From Alligator mississippiensis (taxonomy: Eukaryota; Chordata; Crocodylia; Alligatoridae), in NCBI RefSeq assembly GCF_030867095.1, contig NC_081829.1, forward strand, positions 89,861,261-89,925,260: a stretch of 64,000 nucleotides of DNA, in the 5' to 3' direction. The position numbers were made by a program, and so were the translations under genes. Positions 11,707 to 26,200 of this stretch are shown here, one piece after another (within the stretch, counting starts at the first letter, position 1; each line of letters begins with the position of its first letter). The notes below the pieces were generated by a model that was given only the letters and a program-made list of their open reading frames with translations, did no database searches and was not told where the DNA came from.

Positions 11707-14700
11707 CTCCATTTCAGAGGTGGCTATAAACTGGAGTACAACTTACAACCACAGTTTACAAGTAGAAATAACTGAAAGAAGAATCTGGAAAAGGTGTTTA
11801 ATACTAGGGTTGTTCTTGCTTGTTCCAGGAGAAGGGGAAGACAAATGTTATTTATCAACCCAGAGAATGTAAAAATTGGCCTTGATGGGTTAGAGTCCTG
11901 GCAAACTGAAAGAGCTCTGTGCTGAAAGGGAAGTCATGCAATTGTGGGCTGGGATTGGATGCTGAAGGACTTTAGTGGAGGAAAAATCCTTAATGTCTTA
12001 ATGTGGAGGGAGGGAAGGTAATAATAGTAATTACAAATATAGCCACAAGATGACAGACGTGTTGTGGAATCTCCATCCTAGGACCTGTTTCTTTAAGACA
12101 GATATTTGTCTAGGATACTTTAGGACAGGGATGACCTTGTTTTGAGTAGGAGGCTGGACTATCCTGAAGTCTCTTTCCCCCATTATTTTTAAATGATTGT
12201 ACAATAGGGAGGACGCCAGAACCAAGTATCTGCATGGAGAATGCTTTGTAGGAGAGAGCTTTTTACTGTCAGCATTGCGTGATCCGTGTTTCACAACTGT
12301 AGCTTTTATAGGCAATGTCAGAAATGACAAATTGCCTATTTCCAGATTGACTCATCCAAGCCATAAACATTGCCAAGAAGCTGAGGCATTGACTGACACA
12401 ACCTCACTGCTTTTTTTTTTCCCCCCTCAAGTTGGTAATTTCGGGGCAGGGAAAATGTGAAGGGAGCATTCCTGCCTCCCTGTTCCACCATTACATAAAT
12501 CCTATGAAGCAGCTTTTCAGAGGTGGAAACACTTACCTGAAATCAACTAATGGAAAAAGCAGGAAAAACAGATTAGAATGAAATATTGTGGAAAAAATAC
12601 ACACATTTTTGTGTTGAAAAAGAGAGAAACCTCAGGGGGGGGAAAAAAATGATGGGCAATAAATAACAGAGAGATGCTAAGAAAAATCTGGAGGAAAAGA
12701 GATAAAACTGAAACAGTCCATGAGGACTTTCTTATCTCAACAGCTGGAGCTGCGTAACATTGTTGTAAAATTCCATGAGGAATTTGTCAAATGGAATAAG
12801 AAAAATTGCTGTCACTGATTTCTTATTTTAACTGATAGAGCAAATTCTGGGAACACATTCTTAAGACAAGACAGAAATAGGAGCACTGACTGGGACTTTT
12901 TGCATGAGAGTGAAATGTATATTTGTGGCGCTTCAGATCTAACATGGAATTGAAAAAGGGAAATGATTCTGGTGAAACAACAGTTCCTCAATGATACGAT
13001 GCAGTGACTTCGGAGTATTGTATTACTGCACTTTGGGAGGTTAGATGAGCATGAAGGAGTCTGAGTGTACAACATGGAGAGAAAACAGAATCAGCATAAT
13101 GCCAAGGAACAAAGATGGTCGCATACAATGTACGCTGACTTTTTTCCACCCATGAGCTCTGTTTCATTTACAGATTTTTATGCTGTTGGTTAGTGACTAG
13201 TAGCAAACTCAACAAATACTTATTGATGGACCAGCCATTACTACCCATTTCTTTTGGAAAGAAGAAAATGCGTTGAGGCATGCAGTGAAACATAATATTC
13301 CCGTTACTAGAAATTCTGTTGTTTTTTGGCTCTTGCTATCAAAGAGGACGCATACATGTATGTGCTAATCTGTAAAAAAAAAAAAAACCAAAAACAAAAA
13401 AAAAACTAACCCCCCCACCAACAAAAACAACCCACTGTCAGTCTTAAAAATATACCCATTGAAAGTACTTATATTAACAACTTATATTTCAACATTATAT
13501 TTCAAAACAATAAGTTCACGTTCTGGATTTTTTTCCTACTGCAATTCACTTTTCTTCAGTGGCACTAAAAGGTACCAAAAATATCAAGGATCTAATGGAG
13601 TTTCTTTTTCCTTCCACATCCAGTAACTAAAGGTGTCATGCATGCTGTAGTCCGGAGAGAATGAACACCATGAAAGATGAATGTTTTATAATGATGGATA
13701 TCGGCAGTTTTTTTGCCATATTCTTGTTTTAATTCTTTGCACTGAGGAAGAAGAATGTAGGACTTTTTAAAATATGTGGTTTATATTCTAGTTCCAAAAT
13801 ATCAACAAAAATATTAAAAATTGAGGATCAGTATCTTGAGTTTGCATGAAAAATTAGTTTTGTATAAAGTGGCAAATTAGAGATGCAAATTGCATAGTAT
13901 AGTGATACGTCCTCAAAAAATGTATTGGAAGAAATGGTGAACAATTGTTCAAAGCATAGTTGTGCCTCTTTCAACACAGCAAAATAATATAGCATTGAGT
14001 GCATCTTACATTATAAACTAAATAAAAAATAAGCAATTATAAAAACCTGGCTTGCTTTACTTTCAAGTTTATAAGGTGTGAACTTTTCCAATTGCTTCCG
14101 TCTTGGTCCAGGGTAAATTGTCCCCTGATATATTGAGCTTTATATTCTTGAATTAGTTACAAAAAAAGAAAGAAAGAAAATCTGAAGTGATTGTTTTAAA
14201 TGTTTTTGAAGTCAGGTCAAAATTTTAACAGTTTCAAAAGTGAGTGATGAAATGGAGAGCCAGTCATACAAGAGAGTGGTGGCATGTAGAGCCAGTTATA
14301 CAGCAATTCCTGGTTACTATCAATGTTTGTATAGATTAATGTGAATAATATTACCTTTACCAGCAATTAACATTGCTGTGATAACAGGAAAGGTCAGTAG
14401 TTCCACCCAAATACTTATTACACTGATATCACAGCTGCCTATTACAGAAAAGGAATGCACTAATGATGTTTGTGAGGCATATATAACAAAACTAAAAAAT
14501 CGGAAATAAGAGGAAAAGTTTCGACAGATTTCTGTAACCTCATGTCACACAGGTTTTTTTTTTGAAGGTGGGTTTTATGGGGTCAGGTCACTTCCAACCT
14601 GTCTTTGGCATTATAATGTAAATTGTTGATGTTATCAGCCCAAAATTGCCATTGAGTTTTGTTAGAGAGGGGCGTTGTATGTTTTTTAGGTTAAGTACCC

Positions 14701-14829
14701 TTTTAATCTGGCTATCTGTGCCCAGAACCCAAGAGCTTCCTGATGTTTGATGGGCCACCTGCGTACTCAAATTAGCAACAGGAGGCATTTTTGCTCCTGA
14801 GCCTCCTGATCATTAGGAGAGGACCCCAA
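11707..14829. other. intergenic, nothing recognised
   Basis: AT-rich sequence with an A-rich run at 13374-13413. No exon, RNA gene or named repeat was recognised. Confidence 0.4.
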
Positions 14830-15280
14830 CCATATAATCAGGGGCCTGGAGGATAGGCCCTATGAGGAGAAACTCTGGGAACTGAGTTTGTTCATTCTGA
14901 GCAAGGGAAGACTGAGAGGTGACCCAATAGCCACCTACAAGTATGTCAAGGGTGAACACCAAGATCTACGGGAGCAACTCTTCAGAAAGGTACCCCCCTG
15001 GGAGGATGAGGACCAACAGGCACAAGCTAACTGAGGAAAGGTTTAGGTTGGATATTAGGGAACAACTTCTTTTCTGTAAAGGTATCTAGAATCTGGAACA
15101 CGCTCCCAGAAGAGGTGGTGTGTTCAAGAGGAGGCACCATCCTTGGAGGTGCTCAAGACGAGGCTGGACAAGCACCTCGTTGAGCTCGTTTGATCCCAAT
15201 TACCTCCTGCCCATGGCAGGGGACCAGACTTGATGATCTTACAGGTCCCTTTTAGTTCTTTGATTTTATAATTCTATATT
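14830..15280 (+). mobile_element. CR1 LINE 3' fragment
   Basis: 'ggataggccctatgaggaga', 'gcaagggaagactgagaggt' and 'gatattagggaacaacttct' are degenerate CR1 ORF2 end sequence. 'ggaccagacttgatgatctt' and a 'ttataattctata' tail follow. Frames are broken and it is 5'-truncated. Confidence 0.85.
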
Positions 15281-17163
15281 AGGAAACTCCAAAGACCCAC
15301 CAGACAGGTGTCTGACCTAGTAGACTTCAACAGTGTAGAGAGGAGGGTGTTCCCTGCTTGTGTGAGGTGCTTAGGAGCCTTATTTTATTATGTTGGTAGG
15401 TTCACTGGGGCACCCTATTTAAATCTTATTTATTAGCAGTACTTCATCCTTTGATTGTTTGGTACACCTCGGAAGAGATTGGCAGGATTTTGAAAGCATG
15501 GCTGACTTAATTTAAATGCACGTTGCATCCTTTGGCTTTGTGCAGTACAACTCATTACATTATTTCCTGTAAAACTCATTTGAAGTATTTCAGATGTGCC
15601 TGCAGCAACACGCAGTAGAGTGATGTTGCCAGATGGGTCCACGGCTATGATTTCCATGCCCTGTATTTTACAAATGGTTTCCTTGTCTAGTCTTTATATT
15701 TGATTGAAAACCTGTTTGCTTGTCGCAGGTCACATAGGCAAAGTTCACAGTTGACAGGAACAGGGTGGAGGGAGTTAGCTGAGAACCAAAATCTTGAAAT
15801 GGAGCCAGGCTTGACTAGGAGGTGACTGCAGCTGTCTAGCTTTGGAGCACTTCCAAATTTGGGACAAACCCTGATTTCAATGCAAACAATGTAGCTCGGG
15901 GCCATTTCTACTACAATTTAATGGTGGGCTTGTGATGAGCACAGAGGTTAATGGCATGGTCTGTACTGTTGGTCTCTTCTGTGTGTTAATGGGAGGAAAA
16001 TAAACATGATCCTAAATATTGGTTAAGTCCGTAGCTGTAAACATTTATGTGGCGGGTGAGCTTTAATGGTCCTGCCAGCCCTAGTAAGTTGAATCAGACG
16101 TAGAAAATTCAGCTTGGTTTCTAACAAGCAAATTATTATTTTGGAAGATGGCCAAGAATTCAACACAGCTGAATAGTACAGTCCTGTTGTAATTAATGAG
16201 AAGGGCCATCCTGTCCTACAGCAAGGGGTTGTGTGGGGGAAGAGCGTTCTGGTTGGCTCCACATCCAGGAGAGATGCCCACAATAGTAGCAGTGTAGCAT
16301 CGGTAACAGGAAGGAAGTAGCTTCTGAGGAGGAAAGGAAAAAAAAAATCAAGTACCTTGCCTTGTGTTAGGTTGGCCTAATATGTCCTTGTGTCCTGCAG
16401 TGGCAGAGATTTTATTGCACTTCATGGCATGCCAGTATACCCAGTGCAGCTGGTTCTGGCCTGTCTTTCGGATGAATTGCCAAGATGTTGGTCTGAATAC
16501 ATTCCTCAGGAAAAGAAGCAGGACCCATAGTAGAGATGATCATATTGTTTATTAGACCAACAAGGTTTTTTTGCAAAAAAAAAAATTCTTAAATTTCAGG
16601 AAAAGAAGGCACTTCCGAGGTAATTCTAGTCAAACTTGGCAGTCCTTTGTTTTCAGCAAACCCTCTCCATGCTACTGATGTTGCGGTAGATGATGTTCAA
16701 GCAACAGCCACAGGAAAAAAAATCCAGAAATCCTTTGAATGCTTTTTATCTTGGAAAAGGGGGTTAAAAGAAAATAATGCTGTAGGCAGACTCTAATGGA
16801 AGAGTCCATGCTTGCTCAGTGCACTCCGGTGTGCTAAGGGTTAAAGACCATCTTTTCCCCATTTTATTATATTTCCTGTTCCCATAACTGAACCATGGGT
16901 TTGGAGTACTCCTAGCATATCTCTTTATGTTCTCTCATCATAACCTGAGGTTCTTAGGACTAAAGCTCCATTACACCATGGATAGAAATGTAGACATGAG
17001 TTCAGAAACAAAGTGCTTCTGCAGAGGACTGAGGAAATAGTTTGAGTATCTACTGAGAGCGCATAAGCTGAAAAGAGTTTATAAATGAGAAAACAAAAGA
17101 AGATTCTATTATTCTCTGTACTGTGCCCACAGTCAATACAAGTACAATATGTTCATCCATGCT
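15281..17163. other. downstream flank of PNLIPRP3
   Basis: Contains the presumed 3'UTR of PNLIPRP3 at its right side. The 74-codon minus frame at 15433-15657 was checked as a possible last lipase exon and does not fit; the true last exon is 17164-17227. A 'tttattagaccaac' scrap at 16547-16560 recalls the repeat nested at 10.8 kb. Confidence 0.4.
16863..16868 (-). promoter_or_regulatory. candidate polyadenylation signal for PNLIPRP3
   Basis: A minus-strand AATAAA lies about 300 nt beyond the PNLIPRP3 stop codon. The distance is plausible for a short 3'UTR, but AATAAA is common in AT-rich DNA and no other support is visible. Confidence 0.3.
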
Positions 17164-17227
17164 TCAGCAACGTGGAAGAGTTTGCCAAGTTGTACTCTGT
17201 ACGGGTCCTTGGCCACAAAATGTAGAC
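17164..17227 (-). CDS. PNLIPRP3: PNLIPRP3 last coding exon
   Basis: Encodes the end of Thr461 then [20 protein letters not shown] and TGA. It aligns end to end with the family terminus (..FCS.D.....L..L.PC), with the final Cys at the C-terminus. Acceptor tttgttcctag. Chosen over other downstream frames because phase, length (21 codons) and both Cys positions fit. Confidence 0.9.
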
Positions 17228-20200
17228 CTAGGAACAAAACAAAATGTTTTTCTGTACCATTGGAAATTTTCAAAACAGCAGCTGCACTTAAACATGAAGC
17301 CTGATTATCCTTTTTGTGTTGTATCAAACGTTTGGGGGTTTTTTTAATTGTATTTTTTAAATAAAAAGTTTCAAAGAATGATGTTAAAGGATGCCTAGGT
17401 GTGTTCCAAAACACATTCACCTGTGGGCCCAGATAAAGCATGGACAATTTTTAGTCCCAGAGGGAAATGTTTAACTTTCTCATGAACACGTCTAGCTCCA
17501 AGCCAGAACTCTGATCTGAACTCTTGTCCTCAGACATCCCTTGAAGAAAGCACAGGACACTCTTGGCAGTAATATTCATAATGGATCGAGTGCCCCTAGA
17601 CTTGGTTGAAATGTGAATATTAATTTCCTGTATGAGACTCAGTTCTTGTCATGAACAGGTTACAATAGATGTAAATTTGCAAATTCAACTCTAGGTGTAA
17701 CTACATTTCACACCAGTCCTTCTGTACTTACGTAAGCCCATTTTCTCCTAATTGTATTGTGACTGTTTCTGCTCCCACGTTGCCCCTGCATACACACTCT
17801 GGATTTTTTCGCCAGAAAAATTCAACTTTTGTAATATCGGTGCAAATATCTGTATCAAAATAGCGTGTAAAATTGTTGCCAGAGTTGAAGAGTCCACTGC
17901 CAAAGGAAAAGTATGGAAATGATACTGTGCTACCTTTCAACATGGTGAAAAGACATTCTTACACAACACAGCATAATCAACAAGGAGCATGGGGGTATTG
18001 TGATATACTAAGAGGTCCCAACAATACTGCTGTCATGAATATTACATTTTACCCAATTGCTGAATGCATTATAAAAGGGAATTGCTAACAGACAAATCAA
18101 ACTTTGAATGGAGATTTTTCTTGGAGAGCTGATGAACGAGTCATTCAAGATGGCTTCAGGAGTTGCACTAGCTACTTGCTAAGGTTATCAACCACGAGGA
18201 AGTTGGAAGTGAATTGAGAAAACCTCCGCTGAGTCTGTATCTCTTTATTCAAAAGTTCTCGGGTGCAGCTGAAACGCACGTTAACGTGGTGCTTCATTTC
18301 AGTGACTGGACCTCGCGGAGGTCTTCGAGTATGATGTTGACTTTGCCCTAAGATGGTGACTGTAGATTTTGGCCATCCTGTGGACAGATGGCCAAAATAT
18401 GAAATGTAGAAAACTAGAATGAATTAGGAACAGGCAGTGAATAAAAAGATGAGTGCTTCAAAATATAGGCTCAGAAACGACCTGGAGGCTGCATGGGAGT
18501 GTTCCAGTGAGGATAATGCTCTTCACTTTTACGTGATGCTGTTCATCTCAGGAACTTAAGTTCTCAGCAGATGAGTAATTAATTAAACCATCACGATGCT
18601 TCTGTCAGGTGATCAAATAGTAGTATCCTTCCCTGACAGATGGGGACTTGGGATCACAGAGAGGTAAGTAGCTTGCTGGGTTCATTATGGTGCCCAGAAA
18701 AGTTATGCACTGAACATCCAAAGGTGAGTACTTTATACATATAACAGGTATTCAAACCATGCAAAAACTTATTCCTGGCAGTAATCTTTAGCCTTACAGA
18801 TGTTCCCCTTGGCTTAAGTACATTATTAAAGACTCTCAGGCTTGGAATAATTCTGAATACAAAATTGTATGGGACCACCCACTGTTTAGCAGAAATTTGA
18901 GGGAAAATCTAGTAGGGAGCAGAAACAAATTAATATCTGTGGGCAGGACTAGCAGAGAAGCCTGGGTTAGAGAAACTGCCTGGTCCTTGCTCAGTCTGAG
19001 CTGCTCTCTTTTTCTAGCCCTAGTTTCTTTCTCGGTCATCACATGGTGCAAGACATGAAAACATCTCTGGGACCATTAGTCATCCTCCTTTGTGTAACTT
19101 TGACTTGTTTCTGTCTCCCCTTAAACTACCAAACACCCTTCTCATCACTTTTTTTATGTTTTAAACCTAGAGCCCCTTACTGATGTTGGGGTTGACTCAC
19201 TCATTCAAGTCGGTGTTGTGCTGATAGGAGAAACTCATCTCCCTGGCTAGAGTCCTGCCTCACAAAGGTGTTGTGGGTCTGGGGAACCAACTCTTTTTCT
19301 TTTTTTCCCTCACCAGGCTTGCCGTTGTATGGTGATGGGGAATCCTGTGGTCTTATCCCTTCTTCTTTCACCAACACTGAGCTGCATGTTAGGGAAAGCC
19401 CTTAGGACTGAGTGGCCTTTAACAATTTTTCTTACTATTGGTTGGGAACCCACCATGTGCTTTGGCTTGGGGAAAATCCTAAACTGTAGGGAGCAAGGCC
19501 CAGGAAGCTTTTACCCTATAAGCCAAATACACAAATGCCTGTTTAATGGTGCAGGTAGATACCCAGTGAGATTTATGAAAATTAGGTAGATGCCTTCATT
19601 CCCAACGACTTTCCCAACTCAGTGGATTAGACAGATTTTGTTTGATGTTGCCATCAGCTGTGTTCTTGGTTACATTTCTGGAAAATGAGAGCTATCCTCA
19701 AATAAGACAGTCTTCCCAAAAAGAATTAATGGGAATTAGGCTGCCAGACACCTAATGGGGATTATTCAGATAAGGAAGGGGGCAAGCTGAAGGATGAGGT
19801 AACAAAAGAGACAGAGAGCTTTTGTTGGGGTTCAGTAAATTCAAGTCAGCAGGGCTGGATGAGCTTTATCCCAGGGTCCTGAAAGAGCTGGCAGAGGAGA
19901 TTCTTGGAGCCCTTGGCATTGATCTTCATGATGTTGTGGGAGATGGGCTACATAGCAGAGGATTGGAAAAGGACCAATATAGGGCCCCTCTTTGAAAAAG
20001 GCAAGAAGGAGGACCTGGGGAACTACAGGCTGATTAGCCTTACCCCAATACCTGGGAAGGTGCTGGAGCATACCCTAAGGAAGGCCATTTGCATGCATCT
20101 GGAGGCAGAAAAGCTGCTTGCAGAGAGCCAACATGGATTTATGAAAAACTAAAGGTGTCAAACCTGATCTCCTTCTTTGACAAAGTAAGTTAGTACTTGG

Positions 20201-23200
20201 GTACATGAAGGGAAGGCTGTGGATATAGTGTATCTGACTGCAACAAGGCTTTTGACAAGGTTCCCCACAACCTTCTCATAAATAAATTGGAGAAATGTGG
20301 GCTAGATAAAACTACTGCAAGATGGATAGATAACTGGCTCAATAGCTGCAAGCAAAGGGTAATTATTAATGGGTTCATATCAGAATGGCAGGAGGTCTTC
20401 TGTGAAGTCCCACAAAGGTCTGTCCTGGGCATGGTGCTGTTCAGTGTGTTTATTATTATTTGCCTACTGGCATAGAAAGCTTCTTGAGCAAGTTTTGGGA
20501 CAACACGAAACTGGGAAGGATTGTGAACACATTGGAGGATGTGAGCACAATTCGGAAGGGTCTTGACAGATTGGAAAGTTGGACTAGAGCTGACTAGATG
20601 AAGTTCAATGCAGACAAATGCAGGGTGCTACATCTCAAGAGGAATAATAAAAAAACAAAAACAAAATGGGTGACACCTGGCTGGATGGCAGCTCTATGGA
20701 AAAGGACTCTGGAGTCTCGATAGATCACAGAGTCAATGTGGGGTCTGCCCTGTGATATAGCCACACAAAAGGCCAATGAAGTTTTAGATGCAAGACATGG
20801 GAAGTGATAGCACCTTTCTACTTGGCACTGGTTAGGCTTCATCTGGACTACTGTGTGCATTTCTGGCTCCATATTTTAAAAAGGATGTGGAGAAGTTAGA
20901 AAGGGTCCAGAGGTAGGCTACAGAGATGATCAAGGGCTTGGAAAGCAAGTTGTATGAGGAGAAGCTGAAGGAGCTAGACATGTTCAGCTTGTGGAATAGG
21001 CACTTAAGACGGGGCATGATGGCAGTCTTCAAATACTTGAAGGGATGCCATAAAGAAGAGGAAAGGCACTTCTCTCTTGCTGCAGAAAAAAGGACTTGGA
21101 CCAATGGCTTGAAGTTGCAGCAAAGTAAGTTTAGATTGGATATCTGGAAAAAAAACCTTCTTCATTGTGAGAATAGTGAGGCAGTGGAATAGACTGTCTA
21201 GGGAAGTTGTGGACTCTCCATCACTGGAGGTGTTCAAGAAGAGGTTGGACAATCACTGGTCAGGGAGGATTTAGGTGTAGCCATACCTATATTCTACCAT
21301 GGGTATTTTCCATGCGTCTGGGCTTTGCTGGTTGTGTCGTGTCCGTCCCTCCCCCTCCCAGTTTTATTGCTATGTGTTTCAGGTTGGTTTTAAGCTTTCC
21401 CAGAGACATTGGGTGTTGGCTATAGCCAAGACTGGGGACTTCGACTGGGGAGTGCCAATGGTCCTGCTGGAACCAAAGCTGGATATTCCTGGCTATAGGG
21501 TCCTGCTCCTCCGCTCGGGGTCAGACCAATCGCCATATTTGGGGTCCAGAAGGGATTTTATTACATGGTCAAATTGGTATGGACTGTGGAGGGGTTTGCC
21601 CTCCTTTGTAGCAAGGGGTGTGGCCCCCTATGGGGGACCTCTTGAGCATATATTGACAATTGTGGAAGCAGGACACTGGTGGCTGTGGTTCCCCTGCTTT
21701 ACTTGTGGCATAGGCCTATGTTGTGTCAGGGCTGATAGTAGTGTTACGTAGAGTTTAGATTATGGTTATGGTGGTTTAGGTTATGCTTATGGGATGGTTT
21801 GGATAGGGATGATCCTCCCTCAGGCAGAGGGTTGACCTAGATGACCTGTCATTGGAGGGTTGACCTAGATGACCTGTCCCTTGCAGCCCTACTTCTTTAT
21901 GACTAATCTATGACTATGAATCTGCATTTACTTCAACTAAGCGCACCTTACTACTTCAAATTTAACTAAGGTATTTTCATTAGATTTTCTGTATGGTGCA
22001 TCTGCAGTCAAGTGTTTTGTGGGAAAGGCCAGAAAGATGGCAGAATCTAAAATCCAGAGAAACTGGTGCTTGAAATCTTTACAGTGTGCCTCTGCAGGAA
22101 TGAGGTTGAAATCCACTCTTTCATATAAAAAATACCTGGATTGGGGTGTAGAACAGAACTCATGCTTCCTGATATAAGTGAGAAGCGGGCTCCAGCTTTG
22201 CAGCATACCACGTGGTACATTTCTTGAGAGAGGCTCAGTTGTGCAATAGCATAGTACACAGTCCTTCCCCACTGTAACATCTCCACCAAGTGGCCGCCTG
22301 TTTCATATCAGCACAAAATTGTTCCCTGACCTAGGCATAGCACAGAGTCCTTCCTCTTTCTCAACAAACATCAATTTCAGAAAAATATAAGCAGAGAGTG
22401 CACAAGAAATACGAACACCTTTCAGTCTAAATAGATAGTTTCGGAAATATTGAGCACCCTTCTCTTTTTTTTTTATTACTATTAAAAATGATCGGTATAA
22501 CAAGATTAAATAGGTGGAAATAACTGCTTGGTGCCTTTTAGTAGAATAATATTGTCGAGAGCCAACTTTTTCACTGTAATGCCCAACTTACTTGAACATC
22601 ATGTAGTCCCTTCTGAATGTATTGGTTCCAGTCAGGCCGGTATGTATAGACCCCCACATGGTTTGTGTTGTGCATACTTTGACATTTATCTTTTTCCTGC
22701 AACCTACACACAAGGAAAATCTAATTAGCTGGGAAAAAAATGGATTTCGCTGTGCAAACAAAATTTCTCTCCTCTTCCAAAAATATGGCCTTCAAAGACT
22801 CTGAACAAAAACAATTTTTTAGGAGAGCAGGCTAACTGATGTTAGAAATGAGCTAAAGTTTTCATATAGTAGAGCAAAACTGTCTCATTGATACTAGGAT
22901 TCTGTTACACAAGCCAGACAGATTCAGGGTTTTTTTTCCCCCCTATACCTGTGCCGAGATTTGTAGAAGTCAGCGGTGCACTTCACGTACAACAGCGGAG
23001 TCTGGGGAGGGTCGGGGACTATTGTATTCATGTTCTTATGGAAAGACAGACTTCAAGCAGCACACATTTTGAGAAGTTTTTTTGAATTATTGCACTGACC
23101 AAGAGACTCCTTCCCCCACTTTGCAAAGACAAGATTGGGAGTTAGGATAGGATGTATCACCTCCATGTACTAGCCAGCTTAAAATAATGTGTTTCTCCTG

Positions 23201-26200
23201 GTTTCAGAAATGACCACATTCTCTACACCCAAATACTTTAATTTTCTGAGGGGTTTTTTTGCCATTTAAAAATGAAGCATTATACACGTTATTGCCATTT
23301 TTCTTTCATACTCCACTGTTTAGTAAATAGCTGTCATCAATTCCTGACACACATCTTCTGATTTATTCCCTTTTATGTCTAATACTAGTTATGGCAATAA
23401 TGCTTTAATTAATGAATTTCCACAATTACCACCTCAGAAGCTGATTCTGTTTTAATCACAGATTAAAACATTAATTTTTTTGTAGCTATGCCTTGATGAA
23501 TTTTGCAGATACTTTGTGAAATAAGCCAATTTTAGAAAAAATGTCCAACAGCTGCAATGCAGTTTAGGTTGCTTTGACATATTGCAAATGTTGAACAGGG
23601 ACATTTTTTTCCAGCTCTATAAATATCTGAGATCATTAAATATTTAAATATCTCACAGAACATGGCAAAACTATTGACTTGGAAGAGACCACTGTTAATT
23701 GAATTGCTTGTATAATAGTTCCCAACAACTAAATAAATTAAGAGCAAATTCATGACGTGCTTCTTTTGGACATTTGAAAGCCTGTTTCTTGCAATGAGTT
23801 TCAGGAACGCCAACCATTGACTTCAAGAGAATTCTGCATACGTATGCAGGTAGTTACCCTGATAGAGCTCATTGCTAGATTGGGGACCAATAACAGTAGA
23901 TAAAATAATAGTTAATAACAGTAAAATAAAATAAGAGGGAAATAACGTTAAATTATAGTAGTCAGAATGAGCACTTACGAGCATATGGTGGAAAAGACCC
24001 TGTGTTTAAATAAAACATTTGGAATTCTTTCTTGGTTTTTCCAGGAAACATATCTGCGTAGTGGCCCATCATTGGGCAGCCTTCCTGGGGACATGGGAAG
24101 CAAGATCCCTACATGGAAGAACATCGATTAGTAAGGATGCTGGGAGTTTGGATATCTTGGTCAGTATTGAGTCCAAGCTAAGTTGTGCATTTTACAAAGT
24201 GGGGCTGTAGTATGTCTGTATTTTTGAGGTCAAATAATATTCCTGTTCCTGTAGGAAGGAAGCATGGTCTACTTACATTACTAGACTTGGACTTAGGCTG
24301 CTGCAGGTTTTCAGTGATAATGAGTAATTCATTTTAAATTTACCTTATACCAGTTGTTCCTCATCTGTCAAATAGGGATAAAAACTCCTAACCACAGAGG
24401 GTCCTTGGGAGGGTTTCATAGATTGTAAGGGACCTTGCAAGATCATCAGGTCCAGCCCCCCTGCACTAGGTAGGGAAGACAACTGGGGTCAGGTGACCCC
24501 AGCAAGGTGACCATCCAGTCTCCTCTTGGAGATTTCCAGGGTAGGCAACTGCACCACCTCTGGAGGGAGCTTATTCCACAGTCTGGACACCCTACCTGTG
24601 AAGAAGTTTTTCCTAGTATTAAGCCTAAAACAGTGTTCCAGGAGTTTGTGGCCATTACTCCTGGTTTTCCCCAAGACAACCCTGGTGAACACTTTGTTCA
24701 CCAAGCCCTTGATGTACTCCCCTGATGGAGCAGTAAGCTGCTACCAAGTCCCCTCTCAGCCTTCTCTTTTTTTAGGCTGAAGAGTCCCAAGTCCCTCAGC
24801 CTTTCCTTGTATGGCTTGCCTTGCAAGTCTCTGATCATATGGGTGGCCCTTCTCTGGATTCTCTCAAGCTTTTCCATGCCCTTGTTGAAGTGCGGCGCCC
24901 AGAACTGGATGCAGTACTCCAGCTGCAGTCTCACCAATGCTGAGTAAAGCCGAAGAATCACTTCCTTGGTTTTGCTTGAGATGCATCGGTTGATGCATGC
25001 CAGAGTATTGTTTGCACTGCTGGCTACAGCATCGCACTGATGGCTCATGCTCATACTGTAGTCTGTTATGACCCCTAGGTCCCTTTCAGTCGTGGTGCTA
25101 GTCAGCTGAGTGCCACTGAACCTGTAAGTATATTGGGGATTGTTTGTCCTCATTGGAGCTCTTCACACTTCTCAGTGCTGAACTTCATCAAATGGCAGGA
25201 TTAAGATATTCCTGTCCAATAAGATGACAGGCTCAATGAATGGGGAGAGAGCAGTGGATCTAATATACCTTGACTTTAGCAAGCCTTTTGACATGGTCTC
25301 CCATGACATTTAGTAAGCTATAGAAGTACAGACTAGATGAGAGTACTGGAAGGTGGGTACACAGCTGGATGGATCATCCTGCTTAATGTGCAGTCATTAA
25401 TAGCTTAATATCTTATTGGGAGGAAGTGTCATGTGTGGTTTCCAAGGTGTCTTTCCTGGTATTGTTTAATATCTTCAGTCATGATTTAGAGGGTAGGATT
25501 GAGAGCAGCTTGGCAGGTTTGCTGAGTTGGGTGGAGTTGCAGAGAGTAGAGCTAAGTTACAGCATAACCTTGAGAAACTGGAGAAGTAGTCCAAAATCAA
25601 TCCAATGAAATCTAACAAGGACAAATGTAAAGTCAGACACTTGGGAAAGCACAATTGCAAGCATACGTACAAACTGGGGAACGTCCCACTAGGCTTCAGT
25701 AGAGCAGGAAAGGACATGGGGGTCACAGTGGACCATAAGCTGGATACAAGCCAAAAGTGTGCTCTTGTTGCACACTATGGTAATGGAAACATCGGCAAGT
25801 CAAGGGAAGTGCTTCTTCATCTCTGTTCAGCACTAGTAAAGCCTCCCCTGGACTACTTTGTGCAGCTTTGGGAACCTCACTTCAAGAAAGGAACAGACAA
25901 ATTAGAATCCAAAAGAGAGCAACAAAATGGCTAGAGGCTTGGGGAGCTTGATTTATGAATTTGAGGAAAAGTCGAAAGATCTAGGATTTTTTTAGCCTGG
26001 AGAAGAGAAGACTGGAGGCAGGATTTGATAAGTCTTCCCGTACCTGAAGGCTCATTGTATGGAAGAGGGAGGTGGACTATTCCCAGTGGCCTCAGGGGGC
26101 AGGACAAGGAGCAATGGTCTAAACTTGTAGCAAAAGAAATTTAGGTTGGCTCCCCTCATTAAACTCAAGGTATCCTTCAAAAAATGCCAGCTCTTAGGTT

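Noticed and set aside
15433-15657. Minus-strand 74-codon frame as the last lipase exon
   Set aside because: It has no match to the PLAT C-terminus. The exon at 17164-17227 fits in phase, length and Cys positions.
21299-21751. 150-codon plus-strand frame
   Set aside because: It lies in the long 3'UTR of a CR1 subfamily and is not a host gene.
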